Below are positions 45,927-55,053 of a DNA stretch of 64,000 nucleotides, piece after piece (position 1 is the stretch's first letter; each line of letters opens with the position of its first letter). The translations under genes were made by a program, and so were the position numbers. This DNA is from M55B112 sp964539395 (GTDB lineage: Bacteria > Bacteroidota > Bacteroidia > Bacteroidales > GCA-2748055), in assembly GCA_964539395.1 (NCBI GenBank), contig CAZIIU010000005.1, positions 34,798-98,797 of the forward strand. The letters run 5' to 3'. Under the pieces are notes generated by a model. The model worked only from the letters and a program-made list of their open reading frames with translations, made no database searches and was not told where the DNA came from.

Positions 45927-47267
45927 TTATTCCAGATATCCTTTCATGGAATTATATATCTCCTCAATAGGACGAATTGTATTCATTTCAGCGACCCTAG
46001 CCATCTTTTCTTTTATTATTCCTAAACCGGGAACTCCAATACTTCCAAGATGTGTGTAATTCATACCATGACCAGGTTTATAAGTTCCATTTTCAATTTC
46101 ACCGGCCACCTGTCGGTATGCATCCCTGAATGATGTTCCCTGCATTACTTTCCGGTTTACCTCTTCAACGGAAAAGATCAGACTATATTTTTCTTCCTTC
46201 AGGATATCTTCATGGGGAACCATCTCTGCTACCATCAGTTGCATCATTGTAAGGCACTTCTTAATTTTCCTGATCCCCGGCAGCAGTATCTCTTTGGTCA
46301 ACTGAAAATCACGATGGTAGCCTGAAATAAGATTGACAGATAGGCCATTGAGCATTGAGGGCATGTGAGTTACTGTATTGCAGTGGGCCCTGACCAGCTC
46401 CAGTACATCGGGGTTTTTCTTATGCGGCATGATACTCGAACCCGTAGTGAGTTCATCCCTGAACGAGATAAAAGCCATATTCTGATTCAAATAGAGAATC
46501 ATATCTGACGCCAGTCGCGATAAAGTAATAGCAATTGAAGCGATTCCATATGCCATATGTGATTCAAGTTTACCCCGGTTTAACTGGGCAGAGACGGAGC
46601 TGACCATCTGTCCGCCAAAACCTGCCAATTTGGCGGAAAACTCACGATTAACCGGAAATGATGAACCGTATCCGGCAGCTGTACCAAGGGGATTCTGATC
46701 CAATAGTGGAATAATTCCGGATGCTATATGCATATCATTAACGAGGGATTCAGCAAAAGCACCAAGCCAGATACCAATGGAGGAGGGCATGGCAATCTGG
46801 GTATGCGTATAACCAGGAATGAGGGTATCCCTGTATTTCTCTGCCTGTTCAGTGAGTATTTCAAAAAGTATTGTAACCTCTTTTAATATCAGCCGGTATT
46901 CCTCTTTCATCAGCAGCAGCATAGCCGTCATCACCTGGTCATTTCTGGAACGGGCTGTATGAATCTTCTTTCCGGATTCACCCAGATTTTTTACCAGGTA
47001 ACTCTCCAGGTGACTGTGAATGTCTTCATCTCCAGGGTCAAGGGTAAAATCGCATTTTAATGTTTCAGGGTAATATGCTTCCAGGGTTTTTGCAAGCAGG
47101 ATCGCCTCCTCCCTGGGTATAATTCCTGTCTCCCCGAGCATTATGGCATGTGCCATTGAAGCGATTACATCATACGGGGCAAGTTTCTTATCAAAAATCC
47201 GGTCATCTCCAACAGTGAAATGAATTACCTCCTGCTCGGTCTTTTTGTTCTTATCCCAAAGTTTCAT
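45927..47267 (-). CDS. argH: Argininosuccinate lyase
   Basis: ArgH cleaves argininosuccinate to arginine and fumarate. The 446-residue protein has the fumarase/aspartase superfamily signature GSSIMPHKKNPD (catalytic Ser loop), IHTARSRNDQV and the GYTHTQIAMP motif. Its ATG overlaps the argE stop as ATGA, so the two are translationally coupled. Confidence 0.98.
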   Translation of the reverse strand: MKLWDKNKKTEQEVIHFTVGDDRIFDKKLAPYDVIASMAHAIMLGETGIIPREEAILLAKTLEAYYPETLKCDFTLDPGDEDIHSHLESYLVKNLGESGKKIHTARSRNDQVMTAMLLLMKEEYRLILKEVTILFEILTEQAEKYRDTLIPGYTHTQIAMPSSIGIWLGAFAESLVNDMHIASGIIPLLDQNPLGTAAGYGSSFPVNREFSAKLAGFGGQMVSSVSAQLNRGKLESHMAYGIASIAITLSRLASDMILYLNQNMAFISFRDELTTGSSIMPHKKNPDVLELVRAHCNTVTHMPSMLNGLSVNLISGYHRDFQLTKEILLPGIRKIKKCLTMMQLMVAEMVPHEDILKEEKYSLIFSVEEVNRKVMQGTSFRDAYRQVAGEIENGTYKPGHGMNYTHLGSIGVPGLGIIKEKMARVAEMNTIRPIEEIYNSMKGYLE

Positions 47268-48322
47268 AGTACAAGTTTTAGTGTATTATCAAGTAACACC
47301 GTATAAAGCTCTACCGCCTTATTGATTTCCGGAATGAGGATGTATTCATTTGCCGTATGTGAGCGCGATGAATCTCCCGGACCAATCTTCACAGCGGGCA
47401 CATCAAGCAGCGCCATATCAGAAAGGGCAGGTGATCCGAAAGGTAATAACTGCAATTCTTTTAATACTTTAAAAACAGGGTGATCCGGGGGAAGGAATGA
47501 GCTTTTCAGCCGCATAGATCTCGGGATCAGTTCCGACTGGCAAACATTCCGTAGACTATCGAGTAGTACTTCATTGGAATATAAATCATTGCTTCTTACA
47601 TCAATAACAAATTCACAGGATGCTGGAACGACATTGTGTCCGGTTCCAGCATGGATCATGGTTGTAGTTAAAGAAGGTACATCGAGCCATTTTGACCTTT
47701 TTTCAAATGACAGATCACGAATCCGGTTAATATCTGTGATCGCCTTATAGATTGCATTCACTCCTTCGTTACGGGCGGCGTGACCGGCAACTCCTTTAGC
47801 CAGGGCATCAACGACCATTAACCCGCGCTCAGCAACAGCTGGTTGCAGGGACGTGGGCTCACCTATAATTGCAAATTTCAGATTTTTCAAATCGGGAAGC
47901 ACCGCCGACAATCCATTTTCACCACTCACCTCCTCTTCGGCAGAGATTACCAGTACAACTTTATCTGCCAGTGCGGTTTTTACGATATTGGCAAAAGCTG
48001 CGATCATTGATATAACAGAAGCTCCGGCATCATTGCTACCGATTCCTGTTACCCTGGTTTTTTGCAAAACAGGAACGAAAGGATCTGTTTCCCATCCATC
48101 AGAAGGCGATACTGTATCTGAATGTGAATTAAGCATGATGGTTGCATCTTTCGGATCGCCTCCGCCAGTTATCAAGAGGTTGTTTCCTTTTCTTTGCAGA
48201 TAAAATCCTTCATTTGTGAGCCAGTCCTGCAGAAAATCAACCCGTCGGACCTCCTGCCTGCTCAGGGAAGGTATCCCCAACATAGCAATTAACAGATCAA
48301 CATATTTTAAGATTTTGGTCAT
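47264..48322 (-). CDS. argE: ArgE-like M20 deacylase
   Basis: This is an M20 zinc amidohydrolase that would remove the acyl group from N-acyl-ornithine. The 352-residue protein has the metal ligands and catalytic residues in LNSHSDTVSP, GSNDAGASVIS, SAEEEVSGENG and the C-terminal SRSHTANEYI, with a dimerisation domain between. Some Bacteroidota use succinylated rather than acetylated intermediates, so the true substrate could be N-succinyl-ornithine. It overlaps proC upstream (ATGA) and argH downstream (ATGA). Confidence 0.88.
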   Translation of the reverse strand: MTKILKYVDLLIAMLGIPSLSRQEVRRVDFLQDWLTNEGFYLQRKGNNLLITGGGDPKDATIMLNSHSDTVSPSDGWETDPFVPVLQKTRVTGIGSNDAGASVISMIAAFANIVKTALADKVVLVISAEEEVSGENGLSAVLPDLKNLKFAIIGEPTSLQPAVAERGLMVVDALAKGVAGHAARNEGVNAIYKAITDINRIRDLSFEKRSKWLDVPSLTTTMIHAGTGHNVVPASCEFVIDVRSNDLYSNEVLLDSLRNVCQSELIPRSMRLKSSFLPPDHPVFKVLKELQLLPFGSPALSDMALLDVPAVKIGPGDSSRSHTANEYILIPEINKAVELYTVLLDNTLKLVL

Positions 48323-49110
48323 TTCAGGTCACTGATCCCTCCATAGGAGGTGATTATTCCTTTTATCAGTGCCGAGCTAAGTCCGTAATGTTCCATCTCA
48401 TTCAACCCGGCAATAGTGCAACCCATTGGTGTGGTTACCTTGTCGATCTCCCGTTCCGGATGATTGCCTGTGCTAAGGAGAATCTGTGCAGCACCCTTGG
48501 CTGTCTGTGCTGCGATTTTTCCGGCCTCTTCAGCATGGAAGCCAATCTGTATTCCCCCCTGGGTCTCAGCACGAATAAAGCGGAGAAAAAAGGCAATCCC
48601 ACATGCTGCAAGTATGGTGGCTGCCGGCATCAGCTTCTCAAGAATGATCATCGTTGACCCCATAGGTTCAAAGAGCTCTTTCACAGTTTTTTCTGCCCCA
48701 GGATCATTGCCAGCGATGCAGGTCATTGATTCTCCGAATTCAACTGCAGTGTTTGGCATAATACGTACAACCGGCACCTTGTTTTCAAGCCATTTCTCCA
48801 GTTCACTCATTGAAACACCGGATACTACGCTGACTAAAATATGCCTTTCAGCATTGAGATGGGGGAAAATCTCCTTTACAACCTCTTCCGACTGTCCCGG
48901 AAGAACGGCCAGGATAATTAATTCGCTGTTCTTTACCAGTTCTGTATTGCTGGTTTTTACTACCATTCCCAATTCACGGAATCCATCGAGCAGCTTTTCC
49001 TTCCTTCGGCTGATCATGATATCCTCCCCCCTATAATTCCCGTGATTCAGAAGTCCCCTGGCTATGGCACCGCCTATATTTCCGGCTCCTATGATTCCTA
49101 CTTTTATCAT
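48319..49110 (-). CDS. proC: Pyrroline-5-carboxylate reductase
   Basis: ProC reduces pyrroline-5-carboxylate to proline. The 263-residue protein starts with the Rossmann motif KVGIIGAGNIGGAIARG. It has the conserved PNTAVEFGESMTCI and the C-terminal PMGCTIAGLNEMEHYG region. The ATG at 49110 is chosen because upstream residues do not belong to the fold. It overlaps argE by four bases; a 163-base gap separates it from argG, where argC and argD often lie in relatives. Confidence 0.97.
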   Translation of the reverse strand: MIKVGIIGAGNIGGAIARGLLNHGNYRGEDIMISRRKEKLLDGFRELGMVVKTSNTELVKNSELIILAVLPGQSEEVVKEIFPHLNAERHILVSVVSGVSMSELEKWLENKVPVVRIMPNTAVEFGESMTCIAGNDPGAEKTVKELFEPMGSTMIILEKLMPAATILAACGIAFFLRFIRAETQGGIQIGFHAEEAGKIAAQTAKGAAQILLSTGNHPEREIDKVTTPMGCTIAGLNEMEHYGLSSALIKGIITSYGGISDLK

Positions 49111-49273
49111 CTTCCTTATTCTATACAATGAATATAAACATGTTTGTATGCAATTAATAATCTTATTCACGTCCAGCTACTCAATCCACAAATACTAATC
49201 CGGATCGTTCGATGGTCCAATATTCAAATCCAACTGCAATTGAACGGACCAGGTTAACAGAAATGAACCTTTA

Positions 49274-50464
49274 TTAACTGTTTTTCCGGTGCCAAATATT
49301 TTGCTGAAGTCCGAAGAGCTTTGTAAATCCGTCTACATCTTCTGCACTCCATTCGCGGTTTTCCTCGCCATAGGCAGCAAATCTGGCATCCATCAGGTCA
49401 TATTTACTTACCACGCCCGTTACGACATGGTGGTAGGGTCTTAGCCGTAAAGTTACATTTCCTGTAACATTTCGTTGTGTGGATTCAAGGAAATCTTCGA
49501 TATTTCTCATAACCGGTTCCAGAAACTGGGCTTCATGCACAAACATTCCGTACCAGTTTCCGAGTTGTTCCTTCCAGTGCAACTGCCACCTGGTAAGCAC
49601 ATGCTTTTCCAGTGCAAGGTGCGCGTCAATAAGCATCCTGGCTGCTGCAGCTTCGAATGCAACCCTTCCCTTGATACCAATGATTGTATCTCCAACATGA
49701 ACGTCCCTTCCGATAGCATACTTTGATCCTATCATTTCCATTGTACGGATCACATCAGTGGGCTCCATTTTCTGCCCGTTGATCCCAACCGGCTCCCCTT
49801 TCTCAAATGCTATTTCCAACAGTTCAGTCCCGGATACAGGTTTACCTGACGGCCAGGCATCATCGGGCAGTTCTTCATGACTCGTAAGGGTCTCCCTGCC
49901 CCCTATGCTGGTACCCCATAATCCTTTGTTTATCGAGTACTTAACCTCTCCGGAGTTCATGGATACTCCATTTTCGGCCAGATATTCTATCTCCTTTTCC
50001 CGCGAAATATGCAACTCCCTTATGGGTGAGATAACTTTTATTTCCGGTGCAAGTACCTGGATGGCAAGGTCAAATCGGACCTGGTCATTTCCGGCAGCAG
50101 TTGATCCATGTGCCATCTTCCTGAATCCATGAGCTATGGCGTGTTCTGCGAGGGCAAGTGCCTGAAATGAACGCTCTGAACTTACCGACAAAGGATAACT
50201 TCTGTTGCGCAAAGCATTACCAAAAAGCATGTACCTGATACACTTCCTGTAATAATCGCGGGTTACATCCAGAACGGTATGGGATGCTACCCCCAGTCTT
50301 TCCGCATGTTGCCTGATCCTGGTCAGATCCTGTTCGCCAAAACCTCCAGTATCAACAATTGCCGAATGCACCTCATAGTTCTTCGATTTTGCAAGATATA
50401 CAGCGCAAAAGGAGGTGTCAAGTCCACCGCTGAAGGCCAACAATATTTTTTCTTTCTTACTCAT
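49274..50464 (-). CDS. argG: Argininosuccinate synthase
   Basis: ArgG condenses citrulline and aspartate using ATP. The 396-residue protein has the PP-loop SGGLDTSFCAVYLA at the start, the AHGSTAAGNDQVRFD motif, and the INKGLWGTSIGGRETL region of the Bacteroidota-type enzyme. It is 23 bases downstream of the GNAT gene and part of the argR-GNAT-argG unit. Confidence 0.97.
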   Translation of the reverse strand: MSKKEKILLAFSGGLDTSFCAVYLAKSKNYEVHSAIVDTGGFGEQDLTRIRQHAERLGVASHTVLDVTRDYYRKCIRYMLFGNALRNRSYPLSVSSERSFQALALAEHAIAHGFRKMAHGSTAAGNDQVRFDLAIQVLAPEIKVISPIRELHISREKEIEYLAENGVSMNSGEVKYSINKGLWGTSIGGRETLTSHEELPDDAWPSGKPVSGTELLEIAFEKGEPVGINGQKMEPTDVIRTMEMIGSKYAIGRDVHVGDTIIGIKGRVAFEAAAARMLIDAHLALEKHVLTRWQLHWKEQLGNWYGMFVHEAQFLEPVMRNIEDFLESTQRNVTGNVTLRLRPYHHVVTGVVSKYDLMDARFAAYGEENREWSAEDVDGFTKLFGLQQNIWHRKNS

Positions 50465-50487
50465 TCACTTTTTTTCAGTTGTTTTTA

Positions 50488-51084
50488 TTATGCTGCCTTC
50501 TCATTCTCCTGGTCCTTCTTGTTCTCCTGGTCCTTCTTGCCTTTTATACTTGCGGGACTATCTTTAAGCATTCCGGTACAGAGACAGTGTGCCCTTCTCG
50601 TTCTTACAAGGATGTCGTAATAAGGACATGACTGGCAACCTTTCCAGAATTCATCATCGTCTGTCAGCTCAGAAAACGTAACCGGTTTATACCCAAGGCT
50701 GCTGTTGATTTTCATTACAGCAAGACTCGTAGTAAGACCGAAAAGTTTTGCTTCCGGAAATAACTCCTCAGACAATTGAAGCGCCCTTGCCTTAATCATA
50801 CCCGCCAGACCGCGACCCCGAAACTGAGGGTTCACTACCAATCCACTATTGGCTACAAATTTATTGTGTCCCCATGACTCAATGTAACAAAATCCGGCCC
50901 ACACACCGTCGGAATGGACAGCAATCACTGATTTCCCCTCGAGTATTTTCCCGGAAAGGTACTCTTTACTTCTAACGGCTATACCGGTTCCTTTTACCTG
51001 TGATGCATTATAGATCGCCTTCTCAATATCTTCCAGGTACTTCAGATCCTTCCCGCCTGCAACAACTATTTTAAAATCTGACAT
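50488..51084 (-). CDS. GNAT acyltransferase with C-terminal Cys motif
   Basis: The 198-residue protein has a GNAT N-acyltransferase domain (about 1-150) with the acyl-CoA pyrophosphate-binding loop NPQFRGRGLAGMIKARALQL. A C-terminal extension follows with a Cys cluster, GCQSCPYYD and HCLCTGML, that could bind metal or form disulfides. Its location between argR and argG suggests an acylation step in arginine synthesis, for example making N-acyl-glutamate, but this is inference. The very end contains a duplicated KKDQEN peptide from an 18-bp tandem repeat. Confidence 0.8.
   Translation of the reverse strand: MSDFKIVVAGGKDLKYLEDIEKAIYNASQVKGTGIAVRSKEYLSGKILEGKSVIAVHSDGVWAGFCYIESWGHNKFVANSGLVVNPQFRGRGLAGMIKARALQLSEELFPEAKLFGLTTSLAVMKINSSLGYKPVTFSELTDDDEFWKGCQSCPYYDILVRTRRAHCLCTGMLKDSPASIKGKKDQENKKDQENEKAA
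50507..50542 (-). repeat. Tandem 18-bp duplication in the GNAT tail
   Basis: The unit AAGAAGGACCAGGAGAAC on the minus strand occurs twice in a row, the second copy ending with T in place of C, giving the repeated peptide KKDQEN near the C-terminus. Confidence 0.75.
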
Positions 51085-51199
51085 TTTGTAATTTGAATTG
51101 AGTTTATCATTCTTTCTTGTAACTCCTTATTCTCTTCCGGCAATTAATTAACTTGTTCTATCCAGGAATTCCTTTGTCTTCCCGGTCTTTGTGTTTTTC

Positions 51200-51676
51200 T
51201 TAATTGATCAGTTCTTTTTTAAACCCCGGCATCTTTGTTTTTAATAGTTTTAAAAGGTCTGTTTTGCTCACCCCATCCCTGGGGATTATTAATATGGTAT
51301 CATCACCCGCGATTGTTCCCGATATCTCATAAGAATTAAGATTGTCGAGAGCATAAGCAATACTGCTGGCATGACCCGGCATAGTTTTCATGATCGCCAT
51401 ACCCTGGGCAAAATCAATGGCAATAAACCCGGTTATTGGAATATCCATAATTTCAGAAGGAGTATTCAACTGCTTTTCAGTAAGCATGTAGATATATCCC
51501 TTCTCACTATCCGGCATTTTTGCCACCTTCAGATGTTTTAAATCCCTGGACAATGTTGCCTGTGTCATCGAAAAACCCTGTTCCTCAAGCAGCGACAGCA
51601 GTTCATCCTGTGAAGAGATATTGATACTGTCTATCAGGCGCCTGATGGCCATTAATCTTTCGCTTCTGTCTCTCAT
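51200..51676 (-). CDS. argR: Arginine repressor
   Basis: ArgR is the hexameric arginine-dependent repressor of arginine genes. The 158-residue protein has the N-terminal winged-helix domain (RLIDSINISSQDELLSLLEE, GFSMTQATLSRDLKHL). The C-terminal oligomerisation/arginine-binding domain contains GTIAGDDTILIIPRDG with the paired Asp residues. The ATG at 51676 is preferred over an upstream ATG at 51718, because a promoter box lies between them. It heads the arg/pro operon and is divergent from carB. Confidence 0.96.
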   Translation of the reverse strand: MRDRSERLMAIRRLIDSINISSQDELLSLLEEQGFSMTQATLSRDLKHLKVAKMPDSEKGYIYMLTEKQLNTPSEIMDIPITGFIAIDFAQGMAIMKTMPGHASSIAYALDNLNSYEISGTIAGDDTILIIPRDGVSKTDLLKLLKTKMPGFKKELIN

Positions 51677-51681
51677 CTTAA

Positions 51682-51718
51682 TTGTATATTTATACGTTGT
51701 ATTTGCAAAATTATACAA
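51682..51718. promoter_or_regulatory. Possible ArgR operator region
   Basis: The sequence contains TTGTAT (51682-51687) facing ATACG (51692-51696), and TTGTAT (51697-51702) facing ATACAA (51713-51718). These imperfect AT-rich palindromes resemble ARG boxes and overlap the argR -7 box, so ArgR may repress its own operon and possibly carB. Confidence 0.4.
51706..51713 (-). promoter_or_regulatory. Putative -7 box of argR
   Basis: The minus strand reads TAATTTTG, an exact match to TAnnTTTG, with TTTG at 51735-51738 about 21 bases upstream, a good -33/-7 pair. Confidence 0.5.
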
Positions 51719-51756
51719 TATTTATCAACAAATGCAAAATTCACTGATTTTTTTTA

Positions 51757-51764
51757 TACTTTTG
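51757..51764 (+). promoter_or_regulatory. Putative -7 box of carB
   Basis: The plus strand reads TACTTTTG, an exact consensus match, 70 bases before the carB ATG. No clear -33 TTTG precedes it. Confidence 0.45.
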
Positions 51765-51834
51765 ACCTCCGGATTATCTGAACCGGGCAGTTCATTTTGC
51801 CGGTTGAATTATACACTTAAAACATAGCGACAAA

Positions 51835-54800
51835 ATGACGGAAAAAATCAACAAGGTTATTATTCTCGGATCCGGAGCATTAAAAATTGGAGAAGCAGGA
51901 GAATTTGACTACTCCGGTTCACAGGCATTAAAGGCATTACGCGAGGAGGGGGTCAGCACAGTACTTATCAATCCGAATATTGCCACAGTGCAAACTTCGG
52001 AGGCAGTTGCTGACGAGGTCTATTTTCTACCGGTAACTGCTTATTTTGTTGAAAGGGTTATACAAAAAGAGAGGCCCGACGGAATTCTGTTGTCATTTGG
52101 AGGGCAAACGGCCTTAAACTGCGGAGTAGAACTATACCAGAAAGGAATCCTTGAAAATTACGGGGTAAAGGTTTTAGGAACACCTGTACAGGCTATTATG
52201 GATACTGAAGACCGTGAATTATTTGCAGGCAAGCTCAGGGAAATCAATGTAAAAACACCTCGCAGTATTGCAGTCACATCCATTGCCGATGCGCACAAAG
52301 CAGCCGTGCAAATGGGATTCCCTATCATTATCAGGGCCGCTTATACCCTTGGTGGTCAGGGAAGCGGCTTTTGCAATAATTCTGAAGAGTTGCAAAAACT
52401 GGCAGAAAATGCCTTCTCATATTCAAAACAGATCCTAGTGGAGGAGTCGCTCAAGGGTTGGAAAGAGGTGGAATATGAAGTTGTGCGCGATAAATACGAC
52501 AATTGTATTACTGTCTGTAATATGGAAAATTTCGATCCACTTGGCATTCACACCGGGGAGAGTATAGTCGTTGCTCCTTCCCAGACATTAACGAACAGTG
52601 AATACCATAAATTAAGAAAGCTTTCAATTGAAATCGTCAGGCACATAGGCATTATCGGGGAGTGTAATGTACAATATACGTTGGATCCTGAATCTGAAGA
52701 TTACAGGGTGATTGAAGTCAACGCCCGTCTTTCCAGGTCTTCTGCTCTGGCTTCAAAAGCAACAGGCTATCCCCTGGCATTCGTTGCTGCCAAGCTTGCC
52801 CTGGGATATGGTTTGCATGAGTTGAAAAACTCTATTACAAAAACTACTACTGCCTTCTTCGAACCCGCACTGGATTATATTGTTTGCAAAATCCCTCGCT
52901 GGGACCTCAACAAGTTCACCGGCGTTTCCAGAATGATCGATTCAAGCATGAAATCGGTGGGAGAGGTTATGTCGATCGGCAGAACATTTGAAGAAGCTAT
53001 TCAAAAAGGGATAAGAATGATCGGTCAGGGAATGCATGGTTTTGTCGGAAACATGAACCTGGAATTTGAAGATATTGATAAAGAGCTGACAGAGCCCACG
53101 GACCTGCGTATCCTTGTCATCGAAAAAGCGTTAGAAAAAGGGTATACCATTGACATGATTCATGAGTTGACTAGAATTGACAGGTGGTTCCTGGTTAAGT
53201 TAAAAAATATCTTTGATCTGAAAAACAGGCTGGAAAAGGTTGATTCGCTAAGCAGCCTGGATGATGAACTATTATTACAGGCTAAGATAGCTGGATTTAG
53301 TGATTTTCAGTTAGCCCGCATTATTATGAACGGGGATGTTACCGAAGAAATGCATCTGGTTAGGGATCACAGGAAGCGCCGGAATATCATTCCTTTTGTC
53401 AAACAGATTGACACAATGGCTGCGGAATACCCGGCAAAAACCAATTATCTCTACCTTACTTACAGTGGAAATGAACATGATATTGATTTTTATAATGACC
53501 AGAAATCGGTTGTGGTACTGGGTTCAGGGGCCTACCGGATTGGCAGTAGCGTAGAATTTGACTGGTGCAGCGTAAATGCATTAAAAACTGTAAATGAGCA
53601 GGATTACAGGTCGATCATGATTAATTATAACCCTGAAACGGTGTCGACCGATTATGATATGTGTGACCGGCTCTATTTTGATGAGTTGTCTTTTGAAAGG
53701 GTCATGGATATTCATGACCTTGAACAGCCGAAAGGAGTCATTGTCTCAGTCGGGGGTCAGATTCCCAATAATCTGGCTATGCGGCTATTCAGTGCCGGCG
53801 TTCAGGTCCTGGGCACATCTCCAAAATCCATTGACAATGCCGAGAACAGACATAAGTTTTCCATGTTGCTCGACAAGCTTCATATTGACCAGCCCCGATG
53901 GAAAGAACTCTCCAGTATGGAGGAGATTTATACGTTTGCTTCAGAAGTGGGATACCCGCTTTTAATTCGTCCTTCCTATGTATTATCGGGTGCAGCAATG
54001 AATGTTGTATCCAACAGTGAGGAGCTTGAACATTTTCTGACTCTGGCAGCAAGGGTATCGAAGCAGTACCCGGTTGTTGTCTCTGAATTTATTGAGCAAG
54101 CGAAAGAAATTGAAATTGACGCAGTTGCGAAGAGTGGTGAATTATTCTCCTATGCAATATCTGAGCATGTTGAGTTTGCCGGGGTACACTCCGGGGATGC
54201 TACCATGGTTTTTCCTCCGCAGAAGATCTATTTTGAAACAGTAAGACGGATTAAGAAGATAGCTCGTCAACTGGCAGAAGCACTTGAAATCTCTGGGCCA
54301 TTCAACGTGCAGTTTCTGGCCAAAGACAACGACATAAAGGTTATCGAATGCAACTTAAGAGCTTCAAGGAGTATGCCTTTTGTAAGCAAAGTATTGAAGG
54401 TTAATCTAATCGACCAGGCAACCCGGATCATGCTTGATCTTCCTGTAACCAAACCTGATAAATCGATCTTTGATCTAGACCATATAGGATGCAAGGCACC
54501 GCAGTTTTCTTTTTCAAGGTTGAAGAAAGCAGACCCTGTACTCGGGGTTGATATGTCATCTACCGGGGAGGTCGGCTGTATTGGTGACAACTATTATGAA
54601 GTAATATTAAAAGCGATGTTATCTGTTGGATATACTATTCCAAAAAAGAATATTCTTCTTTCCACTGGTCCGATACGTTCAAAAGTTGAATTGATTAATT
54701 CCTGCCGGATGCTTGTAGAAAGAGGATACAATCTGTTTGCCACACATGGAACACATGAGTTTTTAAAGCTGAATGGATTCGATTCAATCGATCTTGCATG

Positions 54801-55047
54801 GCCCGATGAGGACAAAAAACCAAATGTACTCGACCATCTAGCAAACGGCCAGATTGACCTGGTGATCAACATTCCCAAAAACCTCACCAGCCATGAACTT
54901 TCAAATGATTATACAATCAGGCGTTCAGCAGTAGATTTTAATATTCCACTGATCACCAATGCCCGATTGGCGAGTGCATTCATTTATGCGTTTTGCAGGA
55001 TGAGCATGGATGACCTGCCCATAAAAAGCTGGAGGGAATACAACTAG
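51835..55047 (+). CDS. carB: Carbamoyl-phosphate synthase large subunit
   Basis: CarB makes carbamoyl phosphate from bicarbonate, ammonia and two ATP. The 1070-residue protein has two homologous ATP-grasp halves (about 1-550 and 550-930), each with a pre-ATP-grasp GSGAxxIG motif (GSGALKIGEAGEFDYSG and GSGAYRIGSSVEFDW), and a C-terminal MGS-like regulatory domain (about 930-1070). The length is standard. It is divergent from argR and convergent with atpG, ending 6 bases from its stop. Confidence 0.98.
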   Translation: MTEKINKVIILGSGALKIGEAGEFDYSGSQALKALREEGVSTVLINPNIATVQTSEAVADEVYFLPVTAYFVERVIQKERPDGILLSFGGQTALNCGVELYQKGILENYGVKVLGTPVQAIMDTEDRELFAGKLREINVKTPRSIAVTSIADAHKAAVQMGFPIIIRAAYTLGGQGSGFCNNSEELQKLAENAFSYSKQILVEESLKGWKEVEYEVVRDKYDNCITVCNMENFDPLGIHTGESIVVAPSQTLTNSEYHKLRKLSIEIVRHIGIIGECNVQYTLDPESEDYRVIEVNARLSRSSALASKATGYPLAFVAAKLALGYGLHELKNSITKTTTAFFEPALDYIVCKIPRWDLNKFTGVSRMIDSSMKSVGEVMSIGRTFEEAIQKGIRMIGQGMHGFVGNMNLEFEDIDKELTEPTDLRILVIEKALEKGYTIDMIHELTRIDRWFLVKLKNIFDLKNRLEKVDSLSSLDDELLLQAKIAGFSDFQLARIIMNGDVTEEMHLVRDHRKRRNIIPFVKQIDTMAAEYPAKTNYLYLTYSGNEHDIDFYNDQKSVVVLGSGAYRIGSSVEFDWCSVNALKTVNEQDYRSIMINYNPETVSTDYDMCDRLYFDELSFERVMDIHDLEQPKGVIVSVGGQIPNNLAMRLFSAGVQVLGTSPKSIDNAENRHKFSMLLDKLHIDQPRWKELSSMEEIYTFASEVGYPLLIRPSYVLSGAAMNVVSNSEELEHFLTLAARVSKQYPVVVSEFIEQAKEIEIDAVAKSGELFSYAISEHVEFAGVHSGDATMVFPPQKIYFETVRRIKKIARQLAEALEISGPFNVQFLAKDNDIKVIECNLRASRSMPFVSKVLKVNLIDQATRIMLDLPVTKPDKSIFDLDHIGCKAPQFSFSRLKKADPVLGVDMSSTGEVGCIGDNYYEVILKAMLSVGYTIPKKNILLSTGPIRSKVELINSCRMLVERGYNLFATHGTHEFLKLNGFDSIDLAWPDEDKKPNVLDHLANGQIDLVINIPKNLTSHELSNDYTIRRSAVDFNIPLITNARLASAFIYAFCRMSMDDLPIKSWREYN

Positions 55048-55053
55048 CAGGTG

